In this document: piece by piece, positions 11,370-21,141 of the stretch
Layout: each line of letters starts with the position of its first letter
Numbering within the stretch: position 1 is the stretch's first letter
NCBI RefSeq assembly: GCF_014610845.1
Contig: NZ_JABTCG010000005.1
Location: 411,934 to 475,933, forward strand
From: Maribacter arenosus
GTDB taxonomy: Bacteria; Bacteroidota; Bacteroidia; Flavobacteriales; Flavobacteriaceae
DNA: 64,000 bases
Direction of reading: 5' to 3'
Notes under the pieces: model-generated
Told to the model about the DNA's origin: nothing
What the model saw: only the letters and a program-made list of their open reading frames with translations
Databases searched by the model: none
Made by a program: the position numbers and the translations under genes

Positions 11370-11750
11370 ATGCAGACAGAAGCAGTATATTCAAGTGATC
11401 TTACCTTTAATTTGGAAATTTGGAAAAGGGAGTTGAAGTTCCATAAGTCAGAATTGGTTTTGTTTCAAAAGAAACTGGAGGAAATTGCCGGAAGGGAAGA
11501 TATTGAAAAGTCGTCGTACGAACTGGAGAGCTTTCAGAATAGAATAATGATCGAGCGTGATGCGATTACGAAATTATTACATCGTTGCCGTGCCAAATTA
11601 GGTAATCTTCACAGTGCCGATCATTACAAAAATATAGATGGTCAGCTACAATATGAAAAACGCTCGTTATATGAAGATTTGAGGCACTATATAAAATTGC
11701 ATTACGAGTTTAAGGAAAATATCATGGATTTCTTTCTGAAGTGGTTGTAA
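11370..11750 (+). CDS. Conserved coiled-coil protein of unknown function
   Basis: 126 residues, no signal peptide and no membrane segment. It is rich in Glu, Lys and Leu with heptad-like spacing through most of its length (for example KSELVLFQKKLEEIAGRED and QNRIMIERDAITKLLHRCR), so a helical coiled-coil bundle is expected. I do not recognise a family. It stands alone with a strong terminator 35 bp after its stop and an unusual structured region before it, so it is a single-gene unit. Confidence 0.75.
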   Translation: MQTEAVYSSDLTFNLEIWKRELKFHKSELVLFQKKLEEIAGREDIEKSSYELESFQNRIMIERDAITKLLHRCRAKLGNLHSADHYKNIDGQLQYEKRSLYEDLRHYIKLHYEFKENIMDFFLKWL

Positions 11751-12070
11751 AATAGTCCCACTTTAAACGACCTTAATAAAAATAAAAAAGCCTCGACCCT
11801 ACATCGAGGCTTTTTAAATCAAAATCAAAAAACCAACCTAACACATGAACGAATTGATTATTAAACTAAATTTTCCAATTCATAGCAATTTGTATATATA
11901 ACAACCAACTATTAAAATACCCTACCTTTTTTTTAATTAATTCTTTTTTTTAAACAGTGAACCACAATTCCTTGGCAAACATCCCCTTTGGTTTGTGTAT
12001 TCTATATCGATTAACCCCTTTGCATGTTCATTTTTATTATCTTTATCTGGCACATTACAATTGAAACTAA
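11751..12070. other. Intergenic region between coiled-coil and PNPOx-like genes
   Basis: 320 bp, very AT-rich. It holds the terminator at 11785-11815 and otherwise only poly-T/poly-A tracts. A possible 18-codon ORF starts at 11845 (ATGAACGAATTG) but nothing supports it. Promoter of the gene at 12071 presumably lies in the last 100 bp. Confidence 0.6.
11785..11815. terminator. Intrinsic terminator after the coiled-coil gene
   Basis: AAAAAGCCTCGA, seven-base loop, TCGAGGCTTTTT: a perfect stem with A-run and T-run, working in both directions; 35 bp after the stop codon at 11750. Confidence 0.9.
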
Positions 12071-12613
12071 ATGGAGAGTTTTTTTGATGAAATAAAATTG
12101 GAATTACAAAATGGTGCCTTGGAAAAAAGGCATCCCTTCCATTATTTTACCATCGCCACTTTAGGTGTTGATAAATTTGCCAGATTAAGACTTGTTGCCC
12201 TGAGAAATGTTTCTGAAGATTTAAAATTGACCTTTTTTACGGACAAGCGTTCAAAAAAAGTACTTCACATTAAAGAGAATCCTCGAGTGACTCTCTTATT
12301 CTACCATCCGACCAAACTTCTGCAATTGCGTATAGAGGCCATGGCACGTATTAATTCTGACCAATTCCAAATTCAAAAAACTTGGGAAGGGATAGGGGCC
12401 GAAGAGAAAAAAGACTATCTGACCAAGGAAGCTCCCGGTACAACCATTACCAGCCCAGATTCATTGGAATACTTAAAAGAAGGCGACTTCTTTTCTATTG
12501 TGGACATTGAACCTTTTCGAATAGAATACTTAAAACTAAATAGGAAGGGTCATATCAAAATCAAATTTTATAAGAAAAATCAGGATTGGTCAAAAGAGTT
12601 CCTGGTTCCTTAA
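12071..12613 (+). CDS. Pyridoxamine 5'-phosphate oxidase family flavoprotein
   Basis: 180 residues with a split-barrel FMN-binding fold: RLRLVALRNVS, LTFFTDKRSKKVLHI and NPRVTLLFYHP match the PNPOx/PdxH beta-barrel, including the FMN-contacting TD-RS-K block. The C-terminal PdxH signature that binds PLP is not evident, so I call the family and not PdxH itself. It converges with the PLP decarboxylase gene, with 8 bp between the stops. Confidence 0.85.
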   Translation: MESFFDEIKLELQNGALEKRHPFHYFTIATLGVDKFARLRLVALRNVSEDLKLTFFTDKRSKKVLHIKENPRVTLLFYHPTKLLQLRIEAMARINSDQFQIQKTWEGIGAEEKKDYLTKEAPGTTITSPDSLEYLKEGDFFSIVDIEPFRIEYLKLNRKGHIKIKFYKKNQDWSKEFLVP

Positions 12614-12621
12614 AATCATTT

Positions 12622-13992
12622 TCACTCCATCGATGCCAAGATTGCAACAATATCCTCGATAGTCGTATCCGGGTTGATAAAACAAAACCGGGCAACCGTT
12701 TCCGATATTCCTTTTGATTTCCATTTAGTGGGTGTTACTAGGGCAAAACCTTCATCATGGTTCTTGTACGACCATTTCTTATAATCTTCAGGGGCCCATC
12801 CTTTACGCCGAAAAAGCACGCAGGACAAGCTTGGTTCCCGAATCAATTCAAGGTCATTATGATCTTCGATAAGTTCCCCAGCCAAATTCGCCAATTTTAT
12901 ACCCTCCTCCACGGCCCATTTATATTTATCAGTACCGTGCATGGCCAAAGAAAACCACAACGGAAGCCCTCTTAACCTACGCGTCAACTGTATTTGATAA
13001 TCTGATGGGTTAAAACCATCTGCTCCTTCATCCTTGAAAATCTCCAGATAAGAACCTTCTTGGGAATGGGCCTCTTTGGCCAATTCTGGGTTTTTATAAA
13101 TAACCGCCCCACAATCATATGGGGAAAAAAGCCATTTATGAGGGTCGATGGTGATACTATCCGCTTTTTCGATTCCATGGAACAAATGCCTTACATTATC
13201 TACGGCCAAGGCACCACCACCATAGGCGGCATCTACATGAAACCAAAGATTTTCCTCGACACATACATCGGCGATGCCATCCAGATCATCAATGATGCCG
13301 GCATTGGTTGTACCACCTGTTGCCACTACGGCAAATAATCGTTTACGTTGGTTGGCATCCAATCCTAGGATTTTCTCCTTGAGCGCTTCTGCAGTCATCA
13401 AATCCTCAGTCTCAACCAACAGCACATCGGCATCTATGACCTTTGCCATGGCTTTAATTGAAGAATGGGCTCCCTCAGATGTAATTATCAGGGCCTTTAC
13501 ATTGATGTTTTCAGGATTTTTTCGCCAATTTTCCCGTGCAGTCACCATGGCCGAAAGATTTGCCGCAGTACCACCACTTGTAAATACCCCAAATGCCCCA
13601 TTGGGCAATCCAGTTAGGGAGACCAACCACTTCATGGCCTCATTCTCGCAGAAGATACCACCTGCCCCTTCCATCCAATATGCGCCATGAATACTAGAGG
13701 CCGAAGTAACCAAATCGAACATAATGGCCGCTCGCGTAGGCGATGCTGGAACAAATGCAAGATGTCGGGGATGATCTATAGGTACCGTGGCCTTGACCAA
13801 TACATCCCTAAAAAGACGAAATGCGTTTTCACCCCCAATACCTTTAGCCGTTATTGTCTCTCCGACCAATTGACGAAGTTCTTCCTCCTTTTTTGGTTTC
13901 CCCAGTTCGGGTGTTGAATTCGTAATTCGATTGATCGCATATTTCATGACGTCCAAGGTCATTTCTACCAACTCAATATCAATATTGTGCAT
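12622..13992 (-). CDS. PLP-dependent group II decarboxylase
   Basis: 456 residues from ATG at 13992 (MHNIDIELVEM). The PLP lysine sits in the motif SITIDPHKWLFSPYDC; FHVDAAYGG supplies the Asp that contacts the pyridine nitrogen, and the glycine-rich FTSGGTAANLSA binds phosphate. This is the family of aromatic-amino-acid, glutamate/cysteine-sulfinate and diaminobutyrate decarboxylases; the substrate cannot be fixed from sequence. It lies 57 bp downstream of bshC on the same strand and may be co-transcribed. Confidence 0.9.
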   Translation of the reverse strand: MHNIDIELVEMTLDVMKYAINRITNSTPELGKPKKEEELRQLVGETITAKGIGGENAFRLFRDVLVKATVPIDHPRHLAFVPASPTRAAIMFDLVTSASSIHGAYWMEGAGGIFCENEAMKWLVSLTGLPNGAFGVFTSGGTAANLSAMVTARENWRKNPENINVKALIITSEGAHSSIKAMAKVIDADVLLVETEDLMTAEALKEKILGLDANQRKRLFAVVATGGTTNAGIIDDLDGIADVCVEENLWFHVDAAYGGGALAVDNVRHLFHGIEKADSITIDPHKWLFSPYDCGAVIYKNPELAKEAHSQEGSYLEIFKDEGADGFNPSDYQIQLTRRLRGLPLWFSLAMHGTDKYKWAVEEGIKLANLAGELIEDHNDLELIREPSLSCVLFRRKGWAPEDYKKWSYKNHDEGFALVTPTKWKSKGISETVARFCFINPDTTIEDIVAILASME

Positions 13993-14049
13993 CAAATAAA
14001 GTTTGTACAAAAATACGGGAATGTGGTGGAAGAACCCCTAAAATTTCCC

Positions 14050-15651
14050 CTAATGGCGCAGAATGGCAAAATCAATTTTCAGGGGATCAAGATCCTTCAT
14101 AAGTATAGGGATCAACCCCTCGCCATACTCCAAATACAATTCTGAAAAATTGAGATGTCTTTCCTGTAGCGATTGCCCCGGAAATAATTCATTCTGCAAT
14201 GAGGTCATTCGTTCTACATGGTCCTTCAACTTGCGCTTTTGCGCTTTAAGCAACCGATTTTCCAAGGCATCCAGACCTTTTAATTGCTTTACTTCCTGCG
14301 CCTTTACAGCACCCAGAAAAGAGGCATCGGTTTGGGAGGCAATCTCATACATCCCCTTAAACTGCTCTTTCAATGTATCTTTCTGTGGCGAAAAATCGAT
14401 ATTAATATTGGAAATTTCCCTGATTTTTTTATTGATAAAATGATTTCTACTCAAAAAAAGATCGGCCACCGATATGTCCATTTTATCTAATTTCTTTTGT
14501 TGTTTAACAGTCAGTACGAGCGCTGAATTCCGGGGTAATAAAATAGGAAAAGTAACGTCCATGGCTTCAAATGCCGACCTTAACTCCAGCCAATAGGCCA
14601 ATTCCCCACCACCCCCTATATAGCACAAGTTGGGAAGGATGATTTCTTGATACAAAGGGCGGGTAATAACATTGGGGGAAAATCGTTCAGGGTGATTCTC
14701 AAGTTCTTTTGATAACTCTTCCCGGTTGAATTGAATATCGGTATTAAAAACCTGGAATTTATCCTTCGTCTGAACGATGCGTTCCCTAAGGGGTCCCTTT
14801 ATATAAAAGTAGTTGATCTCCCGTGGATTTACCTGAATACCATAGGATTCGGGAAGCTGTTTTAATTTGGATATGGTTTCAGAAACGTTTTTGAATGTAA
14901 CCTTGTCAAGAATATCCCTTTTGACATAAGGTGCCAATAACCTTTTTAAACGCTCATTATCACCATCGACAATGACAAGACCGTACGGACCAAAGAGCTC
15001 ATTGGCAAGATATCGGGTTGCTTCGGCCAAGGTGGAATGCTCCAAATAAGCCTTTCTAAATAGATCCTTTAACGCGTCAGCATTGGTGCCCCCTCCCAAT
15101 TCCTTGGCGAATGTCCCATAAATACCCTTAAGGTCCTTGGTGCCCAATCGTCCAACGGCTCCAGTTGCTTCCTTATTCCACTGAATTTTTTTATTCTTGA
15201 AATTGAAGAAGTTGATTTCTTCAAAATCATGATCTTCTGTGGCCATCCAATAAATAGGCACGAAGTTGAACCTGGGATACGCTTTCTTAAGGGCAATAGT
15301 CAGATTAATGGTAGATATTATCTTGTAGAGAAAATATAAAGGTCCCGTGAATAGATTAAGTTGATGTCCTGTAACGACCGTAAATGTGATGGGCTCTTTA
15401 AGTTGTATAAGATGCTCCCTGGTGCTTTTGGAAATTGGGACTCCTTTATATTGTTCCTGAAGTGCATCATATAATATCGAACGATTAGCTTCTGGATAAT
15501 TGGCCAACTTTTCTTCTATCTGTTCCTTAAAGCCTTCAATACTTGGAAAGCGATTGTAAAAAGGCCTTAACTCTTCCTTATCATCAATATAATCACAAAA
15601 TAGATCGGAAAAATATCCGGTTTGCTTAAAGGGTAAACAGTCAATATCCAT
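14050..15651 (-). CDS. bshC: Bacillithiol biosynthesis cysteine-adding enzyme BshC
   Basis: 533 residues. BshC joins cysteine to glucosaminyl-malate, the last step of bacillithiol synthesis. Family features: N-terminal start with LPFKQTGYFSDLFCDYI, the nucleotide-binding-like block TVVTGHQLNLFTGPLYFLYK, IYWMATEDHDFEEI, and PNLCYIGGGGELAYWLEL, plus a C-terminal coiled coil. Its presence means the cell likely makes bacillithiol as low-molecular-weight thiol; the partner genes bshA and bshB are not in this window. Confidence 0.96.
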   Translation of the reverse strand: MDIDCLPFKQTGYFSDLFCDYIDDKEELRPFYNRFPSIEGFKEQIEEKLANYPEANRSILYDALQEQYKGVPISKSTREHLIQLKEPITFTVVTGHQLNLFTGPLYFLYKIISTINLTIALKKAYPRFNFVPIYWMATEDHDFEEINFFNFKNKKIQWNKEATGAVGRLGTKDLKGIYGTFAKELGGGTNADALKDLFRKAYLEHSTLAEATRYLANELFGPYGLVIVDGDNERLKRLLAPYVKRDILDKVTFKNVSETISKLKQLPESYGIQVNPREINYFYIKGPLRERIVQTKDKFQVFNTDIQFNREELSKELENHPERFSPNVITRPLYQEIILPNLCYIGGGGELAYWLELRSAFEAMDVTFPILLPRNSALVLTVKQQKKLDKMDISVADLFLSRNHFINKKIREISNINIDFSPQKDTLKEQFKGMYEIASQTDASFLGAVKAQEVKQLKGLDALENRLLKAQKRKLKDHVERMTSLQNELFPGQSLQERHLNFSELYLEYGEGLIPILMKDLDPLKIDFAILRH

Positions 15652-15819
15652 ATAAATCTAAAATATCCAGGTAAATATAAAACTCTTGGATTTTGTTGTT
15701 CCTAAAAATACGTTAATTACTTTAACCCTTAATCCGCAAAAGGTGGCAACTTGAAGAAAGTTGGGGTTATCTATTCCTATAATCCTTAAATTAGACCGCA
15801 ATAAACCTAAATACCAAAA

Positions 15820-18273
15820 ATGAAGCGATTTTTACTCTTCACCAGTTTAATTATAGCCTTTTCCACAGTTGCACAAAGCCTAAAATCGCCTTCAGAATTC
15901 CTAGGCTATGAACTGGGTACCACATTCACAAGACACCATGAGGTCGTGGATTATTTTAAGTATCTGGCCAAAAATGCCCCGGAACAGGTATTGTTGCAAG
16001 AATATGGGATAACAAATGAACGCAGACCTTTGCTTCTGGCCATTGTATCCACTGCTCCGAACATCAAGGATCTTGAAAATATACGCACTGAACACTTGAG
16101 AAGTACCGAGGGTGAAAGCAATGCATCCAAGGCCATTGTCTGGCTAAGTTATAACGTTCATGGAAATGAAAGTGTAAGTACAGAGGCTTCAATGCAAACC
16201 ATATATGATCTACTTACCGATAAAAAGGCCTATTTGGAGAATACCATAGTGATCATAGACCCATGTATTAATCCCGATGGCCGGGATCGTTATGTGAATT
16301 GGTACAACCAACATAAGAATACCCCGAACAATATTGATCCCAATAGCAAGGAACACCATGAGGGCTGGTGGAATGGACGTAGTAATCATTATATGTTCGA
16401 TCTAAATAGGGATTGGGCCTGGCTTACCCAAATCGAGAGCCAAAGTAGACTGAAAGTCTATAATCAATGGTTGCCCCATGTTCATGTGGACTTTCATGAA
16501 CAAAGCGTCGATAGTCCTTATTATTTTGCTCCGGCTGCCGAACCTTATCACGAGGTCATCACCCCATTTCAAAGGGAATTTCAGACAACCATTGCTAAAA
16601 ACCATGCAAAATATTTCGATGCCAATGGTTGGTTATACTTTACAAAAGAGGTTTTTGATTTACTCTATCCCAGTTATGGGGATACATATCCCATCTATAA
16701 TGGTGGCATTGGCATGACGTATGAACAAGGAGGAAGTGGTAGGGCCGGATTGGGGATTGTGACTGGTAATGGGGATACACTAACCCTGAATGATAGAATC
16801 GCCCATCATAGAACCACAGGATTGTCCACAGTGGAAGTGGCCGCCAAAAATGCACAAACATTGAACGAGGAATTCAGAAAGTTTTATAAAAACAAGAATT
16901 ACAGGCACAAAAGCTACATATTGAATGGTAATCCCGATAATATTGAGATATTGACCCAATTATTGGATAAACATGAAATTAAGTACGGACAGGCTAAAGC
17001 CAGCACTATTAAGGGTCTTAAATATGATACCGGTAAAATGGGTAGTATGAAAACAACAAGCAATAGTTTGGTGGTATCCATGGACCAACCGAAGAGTACA
17101 CTGGTAAAGGTATTGTTAGAGCCAAATGCTAAGTTGAGTGATTCGGTCACCTATGATATCACAGCGTGGTCTCTGCCATATGCCTATGGTCTGGAGGCGT
17201 TGGCATCACCAGGAATAATACCTAGCGAACCCTATGTTGGGAAAAAGAGCGGAAAACAAGTATTGAACGAGATGGCCTACGCCTATATATCAGAATGGAA
17301 TAGTTTTAAAGATGCAGAGTTCCTAGCGGATATGCTAAAAAATAAAATAAAAGTCCGTCGTTCTTTCAAGCCCTTCGAACTTGATGGCAAATCATTCGAA
17401 AGAGGGAGCCTGATCATCACCAAAGGAGACAATAAGAACAACCCTAAATTTCTAATATCCCTTGGTGAAATCGCCGATAAGTATAACATATCATTAACCG
17501 CTACTCCAACAGGTTTGGTTGATTCGGGGAAAGATTTTGGATCCCAATATGTACAAATGATCAAGGAACCAAAAATTGCCTTGCTATCTGGAGAACCCAC
17601 TTCAACACTTCAATTTGGTGAAGTTTGGCATTTTTTTGAACAACAACTCAACTATCCTATAACGGTAATCGATTCGGATTATATGGGACGTGTGGATTTT
17701 TCGGAATACGATATCCTTATTTTACCCAATGGATATGGTTACAAAAAATTCTTGGATGGGAAAAAAGTGGAGGGATTAAAGCAATGGGTATCGGATGGAG
17801 GCAAACTTATTGCCATGGGTGGGGCCATAAAGGGGCTCACAGGGGAAGATGGCTTTGAAATCAAGACCAAGGAAGTCGAAAAAGACTCCACTGAGCACTT
17901 GCAGGTATTTGACGAATCCCAGAGGGAATCCATGAAAAAAGCCATAACCGGGGCCATTTTCAAAGCAAAAGTAGACAACACCCATCCTTTGGCCTATGGG
18001 TATCAAGATACCTACTTCACTTTAAAATTGGGATCTGATGCCTATAATTATTTAATTAATGGATCTGTTGTTTACCTAGAAGGAAATCAAAATATCCCCG
18101 TAGCAGGCTTTGCAGGAAGTGAAGCACAACAGAAAATTGCAAACACCTTGGTGTTCGGGGTAGAATCCCATGGCTCTGGCCATGTGATATATATGGTGGA
18201 TAATCCGTTGTTCAGAGGTTTTTGGGAAAATGGAAAACTCTTCTTTGCAAATGCCCTTTTTATGGTCGATTGA
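15820..18273 (+). CDS. Secreted M14 family zinc carboxypeptidase
   Basis: 817 residues with a signal peptide (about 1-19, ending VAQS). The M14 zinc site is seen as NVHGNESVSTEA (HxxE) and HVDFHEQ (third ligand); IDPCINPDGRDRYVNW is the substrate-side motif, and a FDLNRDW segment follows. The C-terminal third (from about residue 585) reads as a class I glutamine amidotransferase-like/DJ-1-like domain (IALLSGEPTSTLQFGEVW, YDILILPNGYG, WVSDGGKLIAMGG), as found in large Bacteroidota M14 enzymes. A periplasmic or extracellular peptide-degrading role is inferred. Confidence 0.93.
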   Translation: MKRFLLFTSLIIAFSTVAQSLKSPSEFLGYELGTTFTRHHEVVDYFKYLAKNAPEQVLLQEYGITNERRPLLLAIVSTAPNIKDLENIRTEHLRSTEGESNASKAIVWLSYNVHGNESVSTEASMQTIYDLLTDKKAYLENTIVIIDPCINPDGRDRYVNWYNQHKNTPNNIDPNSKEHHEGWWNGRSNHYMFDLNRDWAWLTQIESQSRLKVYNQWLPHVHVDFHEQSVDSPYYFAPAAEPYHEVITPFQREFQTTIAKNHAKYFDANGWLYFTKEVFDLLYPSYGDTYPIYNGGIGMTYEQGGSGRAGLGIVTGNGDTLTLNDRIAHHRTTGLSTVEVAAKNAQTLNEEFRKFYKNKNYRHKSYILNGNPDNIEILTQLLDKHEIKYGQAKASTIKGLKYDTGKMGSMKTTSNSLVVSMDQPKSTLVKVLLEPNAKLSDSVTYDITAWSLPYAYGLEALASPGIIPSEPYVGKKSGKQVLNEMAYAYISEWNSFKDAEFLADMLKNKIKVRRSFKPFELDGKSFERGSLIITKGDNKNNPKFLISLGEIADKYNISLTATPTGLVDSGKDFGSQYVQMIKEPKIALLSGEPTSTLQFGEVWHFFEQQLNYPITVIDSDYMGRVDFSEYDILILPNGYGYKKFLDGKKVEGLKQWVSDGGKLIAMGGAIKGLTGEDGFEIKTKEVEKDSTEHLQVFDESQRESMKKAITGAIFKAKVDNTHPLAYGYQDTYFTLKLGSDAYNYLINGSVVYLEGNQNIPVAGFAGSEAQQKIANTLVFGVESHGSGHVIYMVDNPLFRGFWENGKLFFANALFMVD

Positions 18274-18274
18274 T

Positions 18275-19597
18275 TTAATTTACAAAAAATGTGATTCCAT
18301 AAATTACACAGATTGCCGATACCCCAAGAATCAAGGTTCCTAGGGTCAAGGTTTTATTTCCTTGTTTTACATCCATACCGGTCAATTGGGTAAACACCCA
18401 GAAAAAACTATCATTGGCATGGGAAACCACCAAAGATCCCGCACCTATGGCCAAAACGGTCATTGTGGTCATCATGGAGCTTTCCAAGCCCAAGGCCGGC
18501 ATCATGGGGGCAATGATCGAAGCGGTGGTAATCAAGGCCACCGTAGATGAACCCTGTGTGGTTTTTAAACATGCCGCCAGTAAAAAAGGCAAAAACAGAC
18601 CGATACTCAAATCCGAGAAGTTTTCCGTTATCAATTCGGCGATACCGGAGTTCTGCAACATCTTACCAAAAATCCCTCCAGCCCCTGTTATCAAGATTAT
18701 AGGGGCCGCCGATTTTAAAGCGTCTCCGAACCATCCTGTAGCCGAATATACTTTATCATCCAACTTCTTAGGTAGCATCAGGGAGAGTGCCACCCCTATC
18801 AACAAGGCGATAACCGGTGTCCCTAAAAATGAAATCATCGGATAAAGTTGGTTCGACTTTAAATTGGCATCGGGATAGTCAAAAATTGATTTCACTACGA
18901 TAAGGAGTATGGGCACAAAGATTGACAACAATGACGTAAACAGTTTAGGTTGATACCCTTTTACTTTTACCTCTTCCAAAATAATAGGAATCTTTGTCCT
19001 CGAGGCGAACTTTACCGCAAAAAAATAGCTCGGGACCAAAGCGATTGAACTCACTATAATGCCCCAAAAAATGACATTCCCTAAATCAGCATTCAATATA
19101 CCTGCCGCCGCAATAGGCCCTGGGGTCGGCGGTACCATGACATGGGTAGCAAAAAGCCCCAATCCCAAAGCAACCGAAGTTCCTGCATACGACTTTTTTG
19201 CCCTATGTGACAATGCCTTGTTCAAAGAATTCATCATGATAAAGGCACTATCGGCAAAAACGGGTATCGACATGATATACCCGGTCAGCAACATGGCTAA
19301 ATGAATTGATTTTTCACCGATAATATCGATCATCCTCACTGCGATTACCATAGCACCTCCTGATTTTTCCAAAACCGTACCAATAACCACCCCAAAAAAA
19401 ATGATAAGGCCTATGCTGCCCATAAGTCCGCCAAAACCTTCATTAATAGCCGCTAAAATGTTGGGGATTTCCATTCCAGTTATAAACCCATAGCCAATAG
19501 CGGCGATGAGCAGCACAAAAAAAGGATGGATTTTCCATTTTACTATTCCCAATATGATAAATGCCAAGGAAAGGACTAAAGCGAGGATATATAACAT
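18275..19597 (-). CDS. GntP family permease (gluconate-type symporter)
   Basis: 440 residues, about 12 membrane segments, with the family hallmark HVMVPPTPGPIAAAGIL and the C-terminal SHANDSFFWVFTQLTGM. GntP transporters carry gluconate and related sugar acids with protons; no sugar-acid catabolic gene lies nearby, so the substrate is unknown. It is downstream of rimO (93 bp gap) on the same strand and ends one base from the converging M14 gene. Confidence 0.93.
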   Translation of the reverse strand: MLYILALVLSLAFIILGIVKWKIHPFFVLLIAAIGYGFITGMEIPNILAAINEGFGGLMGSIGLIIFFGVVIGTVLEKSGGAMVIAVRMIDIIGEKSIHLAMLLTGYIMSIPVFADSAFIMMNSLNKALSHRAKKSYAGTSVALGLGLFATHVMVPPTPGPIAAAGILNADLGNVIFWGIIVSSIALVPSYFFAVKFASRTKIPIILEEVKVKGYQPKLFTSLLSIFVPILLIVVKSIFDYPDANLKSNQLYPMISFLGTPVIALLIGVALSLMLPKKLDDKVYSATGWFGDALKSAAPIILITGAGGIFGKMLQNSGIAELITENFSDLSIGLFLPFLLAACLKTTQGSSTVALITTASIIAPMMPALGLESSMMTTMTVLAIGAGSLVVSHANDSFFWVFTQLTGMDVKQGNKTLTLGTLILGVSAICVIYGITFFVN

Positions 19598-19690
19598 AAT
19601 GATGGGTCTGGTAATGGTTATAAGGTTTCCTAAAAATAGAAATTATTTTTATGCTACCCTATCTGGCAATCGCATGAAAATTGAAGCTTC

Positions 19691-21019
19691 TTATACTTCT
19701 GATGGAATTATACCTGGATATACAGGTTCTCCATAAAGGTCGAAATCGGCAGCTTCGATGATTTTTATCATGGCAAATTCACCCTGTTTAACATAGAATT
19801 TGGAAGCATCTATCAATACTTCGTTATCCACATCGGGAGAATCGAACTCTGTTCTGCCCACAAAATAGTTACCTTCTTTACGGTCGATGATACATTGGAA
19901 CGTTTTTCCTATTTTTTGCTGGTTCAACTCCCACGAAATCTGGGATTGAATTTCCATGATTTCATTGGCACGTTCTTGTTTTACTTCCTCAGGAACATCA
20001 TCGATCAAATGATAAGCATGGGTGTTTTCCTCATGGCTATATGTAAAACAGCCCAAGCGTTCAAAACGCATGGCCGTTACCCAATCTTTTAGCGTTTGGA
20101 AGTCTTCCTCGGTTTCCCCGGGATAACCCACGATCAAAGTGGTTCTAATCGTCATATTTGGAACATAGTTCCTAAAATCCTGGAGAAGCTTAGTGGTTTT
20201 TTCCTGAGTAGTACCTCGGCGCATACTCTTAAGAATAGCATCGGAGATATGCTGCAATGGGATATCGAGGTAGTTACAGATCTTGGGCTCCTGCTTCATA
20301 ACATCCAACACATCCATCGGAAAACCAGTTGGAAATGCGTAATGCAACCGAATCCATTCAATACCTTCCACCTTGACCAATTCTTGCAGTAATTCGGCAA
20401 GATTTCGCTTTTTATATAAATCAAGTCCATAATAGGTAAGGTCCTGGGCGATCAAAATCAATTCTTTTACTCCTTTAGCGGCCAATTTTTCTGATTCCGT
20501 GACCAAGTCTTCAATAGGCTTACTTTTATGCTTTCCGCGCATCAAGGGGATGGCACAAAAGGAGCAAGGTCGATCACATCCTTCGGCAATTTTAAGGTAG
20601 GCGTAATTTTTTGGGGTGGTAGTCAAGCGTTCACCAATCAACTCGTGCCTATAATCTGCTCCCAATGCCTTTAACAAATTCGGTAGTTCACTAGTGCCAA
20701 AATACGCATCTACATTAGGGATCTCTTTTTGCAGATCTGGCTTATAACGCTCGCTTAAACATCCCGTTACAAAAACCTTGTCAACAGTCCCAGCCTCTTT
20801 TTTACCTACATATTCCAAAATGGTATTTATACTTTCTTCCTTGGCATTAGCGATAAACCCACAGGTATTGATAACCACAACATTGCCTTCCTCTTCATGC
20901 ACCACCTCTTTGTCATTAGCGCGCAATTGCCCCATAAGCACTTCTGAATCATAGACGTTCTTAGAACAGCCTAGGGTTACTACATTGATTCTGTTTTTCT
21001 TAAGTGATTTTGTACGCAT
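19691..21019 (-). CDS. rimO: Ribosomal protein S12 methylthiotransferase RimO
   Basis: 442 residues from MRTKSLKKNRINVV (21019); the frame is open further upstream but the extension is not family-like. RimO attaches a methylthio group to Asp of ribosomal protein S12. The N-terminal UPF0004 domain has three Cys (TLGCSKN, NTCGF, VTGCLSERY), the radical SAM motif is EGCDRPCSFCAIP, and a TRAM domain closes the protein. In many Flavobacteriia rimO directly follows ftsY; here a serine hydrolase gene in the other direction separates the two. Confidence 0.97.
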   Translation of the reverse strand: MRTKSLKKNRINVVTLGCSKNVYDSEVLMGQLRANDKEVVHEEEGNVVVINTCGFIANAKEESINTILEYVGKKEAGTVDKVFVTGCLSERYKPDLQKEIPNVDAYFGTSELPNLLKALGADYRHELIGERLTTTPKNYAYLKIAEGCDRPCSFCAIPLMRGKHKSKPIEDLVTESEKLAAKGVKELILIAQDLTYYGLDLYKKRNLAELLQELVKVEGIEWIRLHYAFPTGFPMDVLDVMKQEPKICNYLDIPLQHISDAILKSMRRGTTQEKTTKLLQDFRNYVPNMTIRTTLIVGYPGETEEDFQTLKDWVTAMRFERLGCFTYSHEENTHAYHLIDDVPEEVKQERANEIMEIQSQISWELNQQKIGKTFQCIIDRKEGNYFVGRTEFDSPDVDNEVLIDASKFYVKQGEFAMIKIIEAADFDLYGEPVYPGIIPSEV

Positions 21020-21141
21020 AGCTTTTAATGGGCTGCAAAAATACAACTTGAGGCAGTAATTATTACGAATTAAGACGATTTCTTCCAATTTTACGTTAAA
21101 CCTTTTAAGGATTTAAAAATCAAAACCCAAATAATCGACAG

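Noticed and set aside
11845..11901. 18-codon ORF MNELIIKLNFPIHSNLYI
   Set aside because: After a terminator, no -7 element found, no downstream gene in the right place; too little support.
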